Origin: 188UL27-1 sp038526275
GTDB taxonomy: Bacteria > Pseudomonadota > Alphaproteobacteria > Rhodobacterales > Rhodobacteraceae
Assembly: GCA_038526275.1 (NCBI GenBank)
Contig: JBCBGY010000007.1
Coordinates: 1-49,776, forward strand
Direction of reading: 5' to 3'
Length of the DNA stretch: 49,776 nucleotides
The notes under the pieces: generated by a model
Told to the model about the DNA's origin: nothing
Databases searched by the model: none
Seen by the model: only the letters and a program-made list of their open reading frames with translations
Position numbers and translations under genes: made by a program
Shown here: one piece after another, positions 1 to 8,485 of the stretch
Numbering within the stretch: position 1 is the stretch's first letter
Layout: each line of letters starts with the position of its first letter

Positions 1-586
1 CTTCTGCTTGCAGGTGGGACGATAATTGGTAGGCCATCAGTTTCATCAAGGCGATACTGTCAGCGGGTCGCCAAGGCGCGATCTCCGGCGAAAACATGAA
101 GAATTCTGGTGCACCCCGCCCCAGAGCTTCGGAATTCACCGTCTCAATCCAGGCATTTACACCGGCGGAATAGGCCTTGAGCGCCTCCATCACCTGGGGG
201 TCCTGTACTTCCACCGAACTTTCGGCCGCCCGGTAAAGCCCGAACCGTCGCATCAGTTCGTCGGTCTTAACCGTGGGTTCGCCCAGAAGCTCTGACAGAC
301 GCCCCTGTGCTGTTCGACGCATCAGCGTCATCTGCCATAGGCGGTCCTGCGCATGGGCAAACCCCAAACCAAAAAGGACATCCGGATCTGTTTCAGCAAA
401 GATGTGTGGAATGTTGGCATTGTCACGGACAATCTCTACTGGGCTTTCGATGTCTTCCACGACAAATGCCGCGTCGTAGTCCGGCAAAGACCGGGCCGCC
501 AGATTGTAGATGACGACGATAATGCATCCCGCCAGGACAGCGAGTACCAGAAACAGTCGCATCAGCCATCGGAAGATGTGGGCCAT
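1..586 (-). CDS. Penicillin acylase family protein, N-terminal part (cut by window edge)
   Basis: Reverse-strand gene starting with ATG at 586-584 and still open at base 1, so about 195 residues are visible. Residues about 7-27 form a hydrophobic segment ending at a Cys-Ile-Ile-Val run, so the protein is exported or membrane-anchored. Then come the features of the alpha chain of N-terminal-nucleophile amidohydrolases (family S45): VEIVRDNANIPHIFAETDPD, then FGLGFAHAQDRLWQM, and a region rich in AYSAGVNAWI. The catalytic serine at the start of the beta chain lies outside the window. Such enzymes cleave penicillins, acyl-homoserine lactones or other amides; the substrate cannot be read here. 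The gene is divergent from the oxidoreductase at 666. I am confident of the family, less so of the exact start, because no strong ribosome binding site is visible. Confidence 0.85.
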   Translation of the reverse strand, partial: MAHIFRWLMRLFLVLAVLAGCIIVVIYNLAARSLPDYDAAFVVEDIESPVEIVRDNANIPHIFAETDPDVLFGLGFAHAQDRLWQMTLMRRTAQGRLSELLGEPTVKTDELMRRFGLYRAAESSVEVQDPQVMEALKAYSAGVNAWIETVNSEALGRGAPEFFMFSPEIAPWRPADSIALMKLMAYQLSSHLQAE

Positions 587-665
587 GGGGTATGCCGTAT
601 GTTGACGCTCGGAGCCTATCGGTTAGTTAGCTCGCGGACAGAATTCAAGGAATGGAGTAGGTGCA

Positions 666-1541
666 ATGGCGGCAGTCGCGTTTTTGGGACTTGGCGTGAT
701 GGGATACCCCATGGCAGGCCACTTGGTGAAGGCCGGTCACGACGTGACGGTTTATAACCGAACCGCCATCAAAGCAGAGGACTGGGCGAAGCAACATGGT
801 GGTTCTTCTGCGCCGACCCCAAAGGCGGCTGCGGAAGGATGTGACTTTGTCATGGCCTGCGTCGGAAACGATGACGATCTGCGGTCGGTGTGCACGGGGC
901 CCGATGGCGCATTCGCGGGCATGTCGGCTGGTTCGGTCTTTGTAGATCACACGACCGTATCATCCGCTGTCACCGCCGAAATGTATGCCGAGGCCGACCG
1001 ACAGCAGGTGAGTTTTGTCGATGCGCCAGTGTCTGGCGGCCAGGCCGGTGCTGAAAATGGCGTTCTGTCGGTCATGTGCGGCGGCGACCAGGGCGCCTAT
1101 GACCGGGCTGCACCGGTGATTGATGCCTATGCACGCATCTGCAAGCGTTTGGGCGAAAGCGGCGCGGGTCAGCTGACCAAGATGGTCAACCAGATCTGTA
1201 TCGCCGGGCTGGTCCAAGGCCTGAGTGAAGCGCTGCACTTTGCCGAAAAGGCCGGGCTGGATGGCAAGGCCGCGGTTGAGGTCATCTCTGGTGGCGCTGC
1301 TGGCAGTTGGCAAATGCAAAATCGGTACGAGACGATGCTGGACGATGAGTTCAATCACGGCTTTGCCGTCGACTGGATGCGCAAGGACCTGGCCATTTGC
1401 CTGTCAACGGCCGACCAAGTCGGCGCGAGCTTGCCGATTACGGCATTGATCGATCAGTTTTACAAAGATGTTCAGAAACTGGGCGGTGGGCGCTGGGACA
1501 CCTCTTCGCTGATCAAACGGTTGCGGGCCCTCGACTCCTGA
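666..1541 (+). CDS. NAD(P)-dependent oxidoreductase, 3-hydroxyisobutyrate dehydrogenase family
   Basis: 291 residues, the usual length for the beta-hydroxyacid dehydrogenase family (MmsB, GarR, GLYR1 types). The dinucleotide-binding GLGVMG lies at residues 8-13, the substrate-binding DAPVSGG at about 119-125, and the catalytic lysine is in GQLTKMVNQ at about residue 172. These enzymes oxidise 3-hydroxyisobutyrate to methylmalonate semialdehyde (valine breakdown) or reduce tartronate semialdehyde and similar substrates. Two other valine-type genes lie at 9.8-12.0 kb, but not in the same operon, so the substrate is left open. A GGAG at about 655 serves as ribosome binding site. It stands alone between the penicillin acylase gene and zwf. 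Confidence 0.85.
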   Translation: MAAVAFLGLGVMGYPMAGHLVKAGHDVTVYNRTAIKAEDWAKQHGGSSAPTPKAAAEGCDFVMACVGNDDDLRSVCTGPDGAFAGMSAGSVFVDHTTVSSAVTAEMYAEADRQQVSFVDAPVSGGQAGAENGVLSVMCGGDQGAYDRAAPVIDAYARICKRLGESGAGQLTKMVNQICIAGLVQGLSEALHFAEKAGLDGKAAVEVISGGAAGSWQMQNRYETMLDDEFNHGFAVDWMRKDLAICLSTADQVGASLPITALIDQFYKDVQKLGGGRWDTSSLIKRLRALDS

Positions 1542-1656
1542 CGGCGATTCCGCAGGAGCCTGCCTTGCTCCCGCAGTCATGCATCCGTCATCTGAGCATC
1601 GTACGGGCGGGAGCTAGACAGCCCGGACTGATGCGCGTATCGACGGCGCGAACGAA

Positions 1657-1672
1657 CTGTTATCGCTAACAG
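1657..1672. promoter_or_regulatory. LacI-type palindromic operator candidate in front of zwf
   Basis: CTGTTATCGCTAACAG: arms CTGTTA and TAACAG around a TCGC core. The shape (TGTTA, central CG, TAACA) is that of LacI/GalR-family operators, for example gluconate or sugar regulators. It ends 16 bases before the zwf start and touches the Shine-Dalgarno region at 1678-1684, so a bound repressor would sit between promoter and start codon. No such regulator is encoded in the window. The palindrome is seen; the binding protein is inferred. Confidence 0.5.
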
Positions 1673-1688
1673 CGACTGGAGGGGTCAG

Positions 1689-3143
1689 ATGGTTTCACGC
1701 GTAATTCCCGTTGATCCGTTCGATCTGGTAATTTTTGGCGGCACCGGCGATCTGGCCCGGCGCAAGATCTTGCCCGCGCTCTACATGCGGATGGCGGCCG
1801 GACAAATGCCGGAGGAGGCGCGGATTATCGGCGCGGCCAGATCGGACTTCGACGCAGACGGGTACCAAGATTTCGCGCGCACAGCGATCCGCGAATTCTT
1901 ACCCGCAGAAACGATTGAGGCGGCAACGCTCGACCGATTCCTTGGTCGGCTGGCCTATGTGAAAATCGACGCCAAAGGGGAGGGCGGTTGGCCGGAACTG
2001 AAGGCGGAAATGCGGGCGGGAACCGTCCACGCCTTTTATTTTTCGGTAGCGCCCAGCCTTTTTGGCGCACTGGCGGAACGTCTCCATACGTTCGGCATTG
2101 CGGATGCCAAGTCACGGATCGTGGTGGAAAAACCGTTCGGACATGATCTGGAAACAGCCCGGGCGCTGAACCGGAGTTTGGCCGCGCATTTCGATGAGAC
2201 GCAAATTTATCGCATCGACCACTATCTGGGAAAAGAAACTGTTCAGAATCTTATGGCAGTTCGGTTCGGCAACGTACTTTTTGAGCCGCTTTGGAATTCA
2301 CAATATGTCGACCACATCCAGATTACAGTGGCAGAAACGGTGGGCGTTGGCGGGCGCGGAGCCTACTATGACCGCTCCGGTGCCATGCGTGACATGGTGC
2401 AAAACCATCTGATGCAGCTTTTGTGCCTCATTGCGATGGAGCCGCCGTCCCGGTTTGACCCCGACGCTGTTCGGGACGAGAAGTTGAAGGTCATTCGCGC
2501 CCTTGAACCGGTGGAGCCACATCACATTGTGCGCGGGCAGTATGATTCGAGCGATCGCGAGCCGAGTTATCGCGATGATGCGGACAATGCTCGGTCCCGG
2601 ACCGAAAGCTTCATTGCGTTGAAGACCCAAATTGCCAACTGGCGATGGTCGGGTACGCCTTTCTACCTGCGGACCGGCAAGAAATTGCGGACCCGGGTTT
2701 CCGAGATCGCCGTCGTCTTCAAACCGGCGCCGCATTCGATCTTTGGTGAAGATCGGGGCAGCCATCGTAACATCCTGTCGATCCGCCTTCAGCCGAACGA
2801 GGGCATCGAGATGTACGTCACCATCAAAGAGCCGGGGCCCGGAGGTATGCGGCTGGTCGATGTGCCGCTTGATATGAGCTTTGCTGATGCGTTGGGGTCA
2901 GAGGCCGACAATGTGCCGGATGCCTATGAGCGGCTGATCATGGATGTGATCCGCGGCAACCAGACGTTGTTCATGCGTGGCGACGAGGTCGAGGCTGCCT
3001 GGTCCTGGACAGATCCGATCATTGCCGGATGGGAAGCGCGTGGCGACGTGCCCAAAACCTATGAGGCGGGGTCGGCAGGCCCGGATGATGCGCTAATGCT
3101 GATGCATCGTGACGACCGTCGCTGGCGGGAGATCCGGACATGA
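1689..3143 (+). CDS. zwf: Glucose-6-phosphate 1-dehydrogenase
   Basis: 484 residues, normal for the family. It oxidises glucose 6-phosphate to 6-phosphogluconolactone with NAD(P)+, the entry to the Entner-Doudoroff and oxidative pentose phosphate pathways, in the cytosol. The nucleotide-binding GGTGDLARRK is at residues 17-26, EKPFG at 147-151 and the substrate-binding and catalytic signature RIDHYLGK at 175-182. A GGAGGGG ribosome binding site lies four bases before the ATG. The stop overlaps the pgl start by four bases (ATGA), so zwf, pgl and pgi form one operon. The palindrome at 1657-1672 suggests repressor control of the whole operon. Confidence 0.97.
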   Translation: MVSRVIPVDPFDLVIFGGTGDLARRKILPALYMRMAAGQMPEEARIIGAARSDFDADGYQDFARTAIREFLPAETIEAATLDRFLGRLAYVKIDAKGEGGWPELKAEMRAGTVHAFYFSVAPSLFGALAERLHTFGIADAKSRIVVEKPFGHDLETARALNRSLAAHFDETQIYRIDHYLGKETVQNLMAVRFGNVLFEPLWNSQYVDHIQITVAETVGVGGRGAYYDRSGAMRDMVQNHLMQLLCLIAMEPPSRFDPDAVRDEKLKVIRALEPVEPHHIVRGQYDSSDREPSYRDDADNARSRTESFIALKTQIANWRWSGTPFYLRTGKKLRTRVSEIAVVFKPAPHSIFGEDRGSHRNILSIRLQPNEGIEMYVTIKEPGPGGMRLVDVPLDMSFADALGSEADNVPDAYERLIMDVIRGNQTLFMRGDEVEAAWSWTDPIIAGWEARGDVPKTYEAGSAGPDDALMLMHRDDRRWREIRT

Positions 3144-3811
3144 AGTTCGTCGAATATCCCGATCGCGACATGATGGTCATGGATTTGGCCGACATATTGG
3201 CCAGCGAATTGAAATCCTGCTTGCTAACTCATGAAAAGGCCAGCTTTTCGGTGCCCGGTGGATCGACGCCGGGCCCCATTTTCCAAACCCTCAGTGCCGT
3301 TGATCTGGATTGGTCGCGCGTCACTGTGTTTCTCAATGATGAACGTTGGGTGCCGCCCAATCATGCGCGGTCCAACGCCAAACTGCTTGCCGAAACATTG
3401 CTGATCGACAAGGCGGCTGGTGCGAACTTCCTGCCATTCTATGATGGATCAGCCGAACCGGAAGAAGCACTCCCTAAGCTGCAGGCGTTGCTGGAACCGC
3501 AATTTCCAATCTCGGTTCTGCTTTTGGGGATGGGCGCAGATCTTCACACGGCATCGCTGTTTCCTGGGGCTGACAAACTGGAAACGGCATTGTCCGCGCA
3601 TGCACCTTCGGTGATGGCCTTGCGCGCAGAGGCAGCCGGTGAGGCCCGGCTGACGCTGACTGCGCCCGTCCTTAAAGGTGCCATGTCAACGCATATCGTT
3701 ATTACCGGGGCCGAAAAGCGCGCTGCACTGGAGGCGGGGCGTCACAAGCCCGTGCACGAAGCGCCAGTACGCACCGTTCTCGACACAGCAACCATTCACT
3801 GGGCGGAGTAA
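3140..3811 (+). CDS. pgl: 6-phosphogluconolactonase
   Basis: 223 residues, typical of the bacterial DevB/Pgl type. It hydrolyses 6-phosphogluconolactone, the product of Zwf. Visible signatures are the phosphate-binding VPGGSTPGP near residue 35, the FLNDERWVP segment, and LLLGMGADLHTASLFPG. In the last, the usual GEDGHTAS reads GADLHTAS, a small variation that keeps the catalytic-region histidine. The ATG overlaps the zwf stop by four bases, and pgi starts six bases after the stop, so translation is probably coupled along the operon. Confidence 0.93.
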   Translation: MKFVEYPDRDMMVMDLADILASELKSCLLTHEKASFSVPGGSTPGPIFQTLSAVDLDWSRVTVFLNDERWVPPNHARSNAKLLAETLLIDKAAGANFLPFYDGSAEPEEALPKLQALLEPQFPISVLLLGMGADLHTASLFPGADKLETALSAHAPSVMALRAEAAGEARLTLTAPVLKGAMSTHIVITGAEKRAALEAGRHKPVHEAPVRTVLDTATIHWAE

Positions 3812-3817
3812 GACCAT

Positions 3818-5461
3818 ATGTGGGACAAACTGAAAGAGCATTGCCGGGAAGTACGTAACCGGACCATCGCGAGCCTTTTTGATGTCCCCATGCGCGCGGA
3901 AAAATTCTCCCTGACCATTGGGGATCTTTTCTTCGACTTCTCCAAAACCAACATCGACACCGAAACAATGTGGCTGATGTTCAGCTTGGTCGAACAGGCG
4001 AAGGTGTCCGACGCCCGGGATCGCATGTTCCGCGGTGAACCGATCAACGAAACCGAAGGGCGGGCCGTATTGCATACCGCTTTGCGCAACGTCGAGGGCG
4101 GCCCGGTCATGGTGGACGGAGCCGATATCATGCCCGGCGTTCGCGATACGCTTCAACGCATGGGCGACTTTGCCGAGAAGGTGCGCGACGGCAGCTTCGT
4201 GGGCGCGGGCGGCAAAATTACGGATGTTGTCAATATCGGTATAGGCGGATCTGATCTTGGCCCGGCCATGGCGACACAGGCCCTGACACCCTATCATGAT
4301 GGGCCGCGCTGCCATTTTGTGTCGAATGTCGATCCGGCGCACATTTCTGATACGCTGCGCCCGCTGGATCCAAAAACGACGCTGGTGATCGTCGCCTCCA
4401 AGACCTTCACAACCATCGAAACCATGACCAACGCGGCCACGGCCAAGGCGTGGATGAGCGAAGGCGTGCCAAATCCATCGGCCCAGTTCGTGGCACTTTC
4501 CACCTCTGCCGAGAAAACCGCAGCCTTTGGCATTCCGGCTGACCGGGTCTTCGGTTTTGCCGACTGGGTGGGCGGGCGTTACTCGCTATGGGGGCCTATT
4601 GGGCTGTCCATCATGATGGCTGTGGGCCGCGACGCCTTTCTGTCGTTCCTGCGCGGTGCCCAAATGATGGACCAGCATTTCCGTGCCGCAGATCCGCGCG
4701 ATTCTTTGCCCGTTCTGCTGGCGCTGGTTGGGATATGGCACCACCAGATTTGCGGCTATCCCACCCGTGCGGTTCTGCCCTATGAACAGCGGCTTGCGCG
4801 TTTTCCGGCCTATCTGCAACAGCTCGAAATGGAGAGCAACGGCAAGTATGTCGCCATGGATGGCTCTAAGCTTTCGCAAGCGGCAGGGCCGGTTGTGTGG
4901 GGCGAGCCCGGCACGAACGGTCAACATGCCTTTTATCAACTGATCCATCAGGGACGGCAGATCGTTCCATGCGAGTTTATGGTGGCGGCCGAAGGGCATG
5001 AGCCAGATCTATCCCACCAGCAACACTTGCTGATCGCCAATTGTCTGGCCCAGTCGGAGGCCCTGATGATGGGGCGCAGTCGTCAGAAAGCGCTGGCATT
5101 GGTGCAGGCAAAAGGGGTGCCAGAGGCTGACCAGGCGCGCCAGGCCGCCCACCGGGTTTTCCCGGGCAACCGGCCTTCTACCACGTTGATCTATCCGAAA
5201 CTCACACCAGAGGTTCTGGGACAGCTCATCGCGCTTTACGAACATCGCGTCTTTGTCGAAGGCGTTATCCTTGGCATCAACAGTTTTGACCAATGGGGCG
5301 TCGAATTGGGCAAGGAACTGGCTACGGCCTTTGGCCCGATGGTTCAGGGCGATGAAGTGGGGCCCCCGGAAGACACGTCAACAGGTGCACTGATCCAACA
5401 TGTGCAAAAACTACGCGGATATGGGCGGTTTGCGCCCGAGACCGAAAAAGAGACATCATAG
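3818..5461 (+). CDS. pgi: Glucose-6-phosphate isomerase
   Basis: 547 residues, matching the long bacterial form. It interconverts glucose 6-phosphate and fructose 6-phosphate. Recognised segments are NIGIGGSDLGP (phosphate binding), MESNGK, and GEPGTNGQHAFYQLIHQG, which carries the catalytic glutamate and histidine region; the C-terminal part INSFDQWGVELGK holds the active-site lysine. It is the last gene of the zwf-pgl-pgi operon. With Zwf and Pgl it can recycle fructose 6-phosphate into the Entner-Doudoroff route, common in marine Rhodobacterales; the edd and eda genes are not in this window. Confidence 0.97.
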   Translation: MWDKLKEHCREVRNRTIASLFDVPMRAEKFSLTIGDLFFDFSKTNIDTETMWLMFSLVEQAKVSDARDRMFRGEPINETEGRAVLHTALRNVEGGPVMVDGADIMPGVRDTLQRMGDFAEKVRDGSFVGAGGKITDVVNIGIGGSDLGPAMATQALTPYHDGPRCHFVSNVDPAHISDTLRPLDPKTTLVIVASKTFTTIETMTNAATAKAWMSEGVPNPSAQFVALSTSAEKTAAFGIPADRVFGFADWVGGRYSLWGPIGLSIMMAVGRDAFLSFLRGAQMMDQHFRAADPRDSLPVLLALVGIWHHQICGYPTRAVLPYEQRLARFPAYLQQLEMESNGKYVAMDGSKLSQAAGPVVWGEPGTNGQHAFYQLIHQGRQIVPCEFMVAAEGHEPDLSHQQHLLIANCLAQSEALMMGRSRQKALALVQAKGVPEADQARQAAHRVFPGNRPSTTLIYPKLTPEVLGQLIALYEHRVFVEGVILGINSFDQWGVELGKELATAFGPMVQGDEVGPPEDTSTGALIQHVQKLRGYGRFAPETEKETS

Positions 5462-5474
5462 CCCAAGTCAGCCA

Positions 5475-5501
5475 CCGCTTTGATCTTGCTGAGCAAAGCG
5501 G
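5475..5501 (+). terminator. Hairpin after pgi, possible terminator
   Basis: Arms CCGCTTTG (5475-5482) and CAAAGCGG (5494-5501) pair perfectly around an 11-base loop, 13 bases after the pgi stop. There is no T run behind it, so it may act only as a transcript 3' stabiliser or a weak terminator between the pgi operon and uvrA. Confidence 0.4.
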
Positions 5502-5538
5502 TCGCGCTCCTGCCTTCAATGTCAGGAGAAGGCCAGAA

Positions 5539-5553
5539 GTTTACCTTTTGTTC
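5539..5553 (+). promoter_or_regulatory. LexA (SOS) box candidate before uvrA
   Basis: GTTTACCTTTTGTTC fits the alphaproteobacterial LexA site GTTC-N7-GTTC with one mismatch in the first half. It lies 69 bases before the chosen uvrA start. The longer stretch TTTGTTCTCATTTT also occurs, on the other strand, at the second site before the small ORF at 46863. uvrA is a classical SOS gene, so damage-induced derepression is likely. Confidence 0.65.
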
Positions 5554-5621
5554 TCATTTTCTCATTGGAGACTCAAGCGCGCTCGACTACCTTTGCGAGA
5601 CTAACGTCGATTGAGGGTGGC

Positions 5622-8483
5622 ATGGCCGAGCAGAAGCACATCGAAGTTCGCGGCGCGCGGGAACACAATCTCAAAAGCATCGATGTGGATATACCGCGCG
5701 ACGAGCTAGTGGTGATCACCGGGCTGTCGGGTTCCGGCAAGTCTTCGCTTGCGTTCGATACGATCTATGCCGAAGGGCAGCGGCGCTATGTCGAGTCGCT
5801 TTCCGCCTATGCGCGGCAGTTCCTGGATATGATGGAAAAGCCCGATGTGGACCACATTACCGGCCTAAGCCCAGCCATTTCCATTGAGCAGAAGACAACG
5901 TCAAAAAACCCGCGCTCCACCGTTGGGACCGTTACCGAAATCTACGATTACATGCGCCTGCTCTTCGCGCGGGTCGGCACGCCTTACAGCCCGGCCACCG
6001 GGCTGCCCATTGAGGCGCAGCAGGTGCAAGACATGGTCGACCGGATTATGGCGATGGAGGACGGCACCCGTGCGTATCTTCTGGCGCCCATTGTCCGCGA
6101 CCGCAAAGGCGAATACCGCAAGGAGTTTCTGGAACTGCGCAAGCAGGGCTTTCAGCGGGTCAAAGTGGACGGCGCCTTCCACGATCTGGATACGCCGCCG
6201 ACGCTGGACAAGAAATTCCGCCACGATATCGATGTGGTGGTCGACCGGATCGTGGTGAAGGAAGGAATCGAGACCCGTCTGGCTGACAGTTTGCGCACGG
6301 CGCTCGACCTTGCCGATGGTATCGCCATTTGGGAAACGGCGGTGAAGGAGGAGGAAGAGCCAGACCGCGTGACGTTCTCTGAACGGTTTGCCTGTCCGGT
6401 CAGCGGATTCACGATCCCCGAGATCGAACCGCGACTTTTTTCCTTTAATGCGCCCTTCGGGGCTTGCCCGGAATGCGACGGGCTGGGCGTTGAACTGTTC
6501 TTCGACGAACGGCTGGTGGTGCCCGATGTGACGCTGAAGGTGAGCGATGGTGCGCTGGCGCCTTGGCGCAAAGGGAAAAGCCCGTACTTCCTGCAAACCA
6601 TTGATGCGATTGCGAAACATTACGAGTTCGACAAGAACGAGCGGTGGAAAGACCTGCCGAAGCATGTGCAGCAGGTCTTCCTTTATGGGTCCGGCAACGA
6701 AGAGATAGAGTTTCGCTATGACGAAGGCGGACGGGTCTATCAGGTCAGCCGGGCCTTTGAGGGCGTGATTCCGAACATGGAACGCCGCTACCGCGAGACC
6801 GACAGCAACTGGATTCGCGAAGAGTTCGAACGCTACCAGAACAACCGCTCGTGCGGGGCCTGTGGTGGCTACCGTCTGCGCCCGGAAGCGTTGGCTGTGA
6901 AAATCGCTGATCTGCATATCGGGCAAGTCGTCCAGATGTCGATCCGCGAGGCGTTCGATTGGTGCCAGTCCGTGCCCGACACATTGACCGACCAGAAGAA
7001 TGAGATCGCCCGGGCGATCCTGAAAGAAATTCGCGAGCGATTGGGCTTTCTGAACAATGTCGGCCTGGAATATCTAACGCTCAGCCGGAATGCCGGGACG
7101 CTATCGGGCGGAGAAAGCCAGCGGATCCGGCTCGCAAGTCAGATCGGTTCTGGACTGACCGGAGTGCTTTATGTGCTCGACGAGCCATCGATCGGGCTGC
7201 ACCAGCGGGACAATGACCGGCTGCTGACCACGCTGAAGAACCTGCGCGATCAGGGTAACACAGTGATCGTCGTCGAACATGACGAGGAGGCCGTCCGGGA
7301 GGCGGACTATGTGTTCGATATCGGACCGGGCGCAGGTGTGCATGGCGGTCAAGTCGTGGCCCAAGGCACGCCAACCGAAATCATGGCGAACGAGGCCTCT
7401 GTTACGGGCGACTATTTGGCTGGTCGTCGGGAGATTGCGGTGCCAGCGGTCCGTCGCGAAGGCAACGGCAAGAAGATCACCGTCAAAAAAGCCAGCGGAA
7501 ACAACCTGCAAAACATCACAGTTGATTTTCCACTGGGTAAGTTCATTTGCGTGACGGGTGTTTCTGGCGGCGGCAAGTCGACCCTGACGATCGAGACGCT
7601 GTTTAAGACGGCGTCCATGCAGCTCAATGGTGCGCGACAGACCCCTGCGCCGTGCGAAACGATCCGCGGGCTGGAACATCTGGACAAGGTGATCGATATT
7701 GACCAGCGGCCGATTGGGCGCACGCCCCGCTCGAACCCCGCCACATATACCGGGGCCTTCACGCCGATCCGCGATTGGTTTGCCGGTCTGCCCGAGGCGA
7801 AGGCGCGGGGTTACAAACCCGGGCGGTTCAGTTTCAATGTGAAAGGCGGGCGGTGTGAGGCCTGCCAGGGCGATGGTGTGATCAAGATCGAGATGCACTT
7901 TCTGCCCGATGTTTATGTGACCTGCGAGACCTGCCACGGCGCGCGCTACAATCGTGAAACCTTGGAAGTTCTGTTCAAAGGCAAGAGCATCGCCGACGTT
8001 CTTGATATGACCGTTGAAGATGCGCAGACCTTCTTCCAGGCGGTGCCCAGCATCCGCGAAAAGATGGATGCGCTGATGCGGGTGGGGCTGGGCTATATCA
8101 AGGTTGGGCAACAGGCCACGACCTTGTCGGGCGGCGAGGCACAGCGCGTGAAGCTTTCAAAAGAGTTGGCCAAACGGTCCACGGGTCGGACGCTTTACAT
8201 TCTGGACGAGCCGACCACGGGCCTGCATTTCGAGGATGTGCGTAAGCTTTTGGATGTGCTGCACGAACTGGTTGAACAGGGCAATACGGTCGTGGTGATC
8301 GAACACAATCTGGACGTTGTTAAAACCGCTGACTGGATCATCGATATCGGTCCGGAAGGTGGCGATGGCGGTGGGACTGTTGTGGCGACTGGCACGCCCG
8401 AAGATGTGGCTGCCGTCGCAGCCTCGCATACGGGGCGCTATTTGAAACCGATGCTTCGGCGCCGGAAGGTGGCTGCGGAATAG
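5622..8483 (+). CDS. uvrA: Excinuclease ABC subunit A
   Basis: 953 residues from ATG 5622, which has GAGGGTGG just before it; the frame is open from a TTG at 5565, but the family starts at the IEVRGAREHNL region, so the shorter start is chosen. UvrA is the damage-recognition ATPase of nucleotide excision repair. It has two ABC modules: Walker A GLSGSGKSS and GVSGGGKST, signature motifs TLSGGESQRIRL and TLSGGEAQRVKL, each followed by LDEP. Zinc-type motifs include CPECDGLG, CGACGG, CEACQGDG and CETCHG. The first zinc half-site reads CPVSG, so its second cysteine is a serine. The patatin gene follows two bases after the stop. A LexA-like site upstream suggests SOS control. Confidence 0.97.
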   Translation: MAEQKHIEVRGAREHNLKSIDVDIPRDELVVITGLSGSGKSSLAFDTIYAEGQRRYVESLSAYARQFLDMMEKPDVDHITGLSPAISIEQKTTSKNPRSTVGTVTEIYDYMRLLFARVGTPYSPATGLPIEAQQVQDMVDRIMAMEDGTRAYLLAPIVRDRKGEYRKEFLELRKQGFQRVKVDGAFHDLDTPPTLDKKFRHDIDVVVDRIVVKEGIETRLADSLRTALDLADGIAIWETAVKEEEEPDRVTFSERFACPVSGFTIPEIEPRLFSFNAPFGACPECDGLGVELFFDERLVVPDVTLKVSDGALAPWRKGKSPYFLQTIDAIAKHYEFDKNERWKDLPKHVQQVFLYGSGNEEIEFRYDEGGRVYQVSRAFEGVIPNMERRYRETDSNWIREEFERYQNNRSCGACGGYRLRPEALAVKIADLHIGQVVQMSIREAFDWCQSVPDTLTDQKNEIARAILKEIRERLGFLNNVGLEYLTLSRNAGTLSGGESQRIRLASQIGSGLTGVLYVLDEPSIGLHQRDNDRLLTTLKNLRDQGNTVIVVEHDEEAVREADYVFDIGPGAGVHGGQVVAQGTPTEIMANEASVTGDYLAGRREIAVPAVRREGNGKKITVKKASGNNLQNITVDFPLGKFICVTGVSGGGKSTLTIETLFKTASMQLNGARQTPAPCETIRGLEHLDKVIDIDQRPIGRTPRSNPATYTGAFTPIRDWFAGLPEAKARGYKPGRFSFNVKGGRCEACQGDGVIKIEMHFLPDVYVTCETCHGARYNRETLEVLFKGKSIADVLDMTVEDAQTFFQAVPSIREKMDALMRVGLGYIKVGQQATTLSGGEAQRVKLSKELAKRSTGRTLYILDEPTTGLHFEDVRKLLDVLHELVEQGNTVVVIEHNLDVVKTADWIIDIGPEGGDGGGTVVATGTPEDVAAVAASHTGRYLKPMLRRRKVAAE

Positions 8484-8485
8484 CC

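Noticed and set aside
5901..8111. Long reverse-strand frames across uvrA (over 330 codons)
   Set aside because: They are shadows of the high-GC uvrA codon pattern, with no recognisable domain and full overlap with a certain gene.
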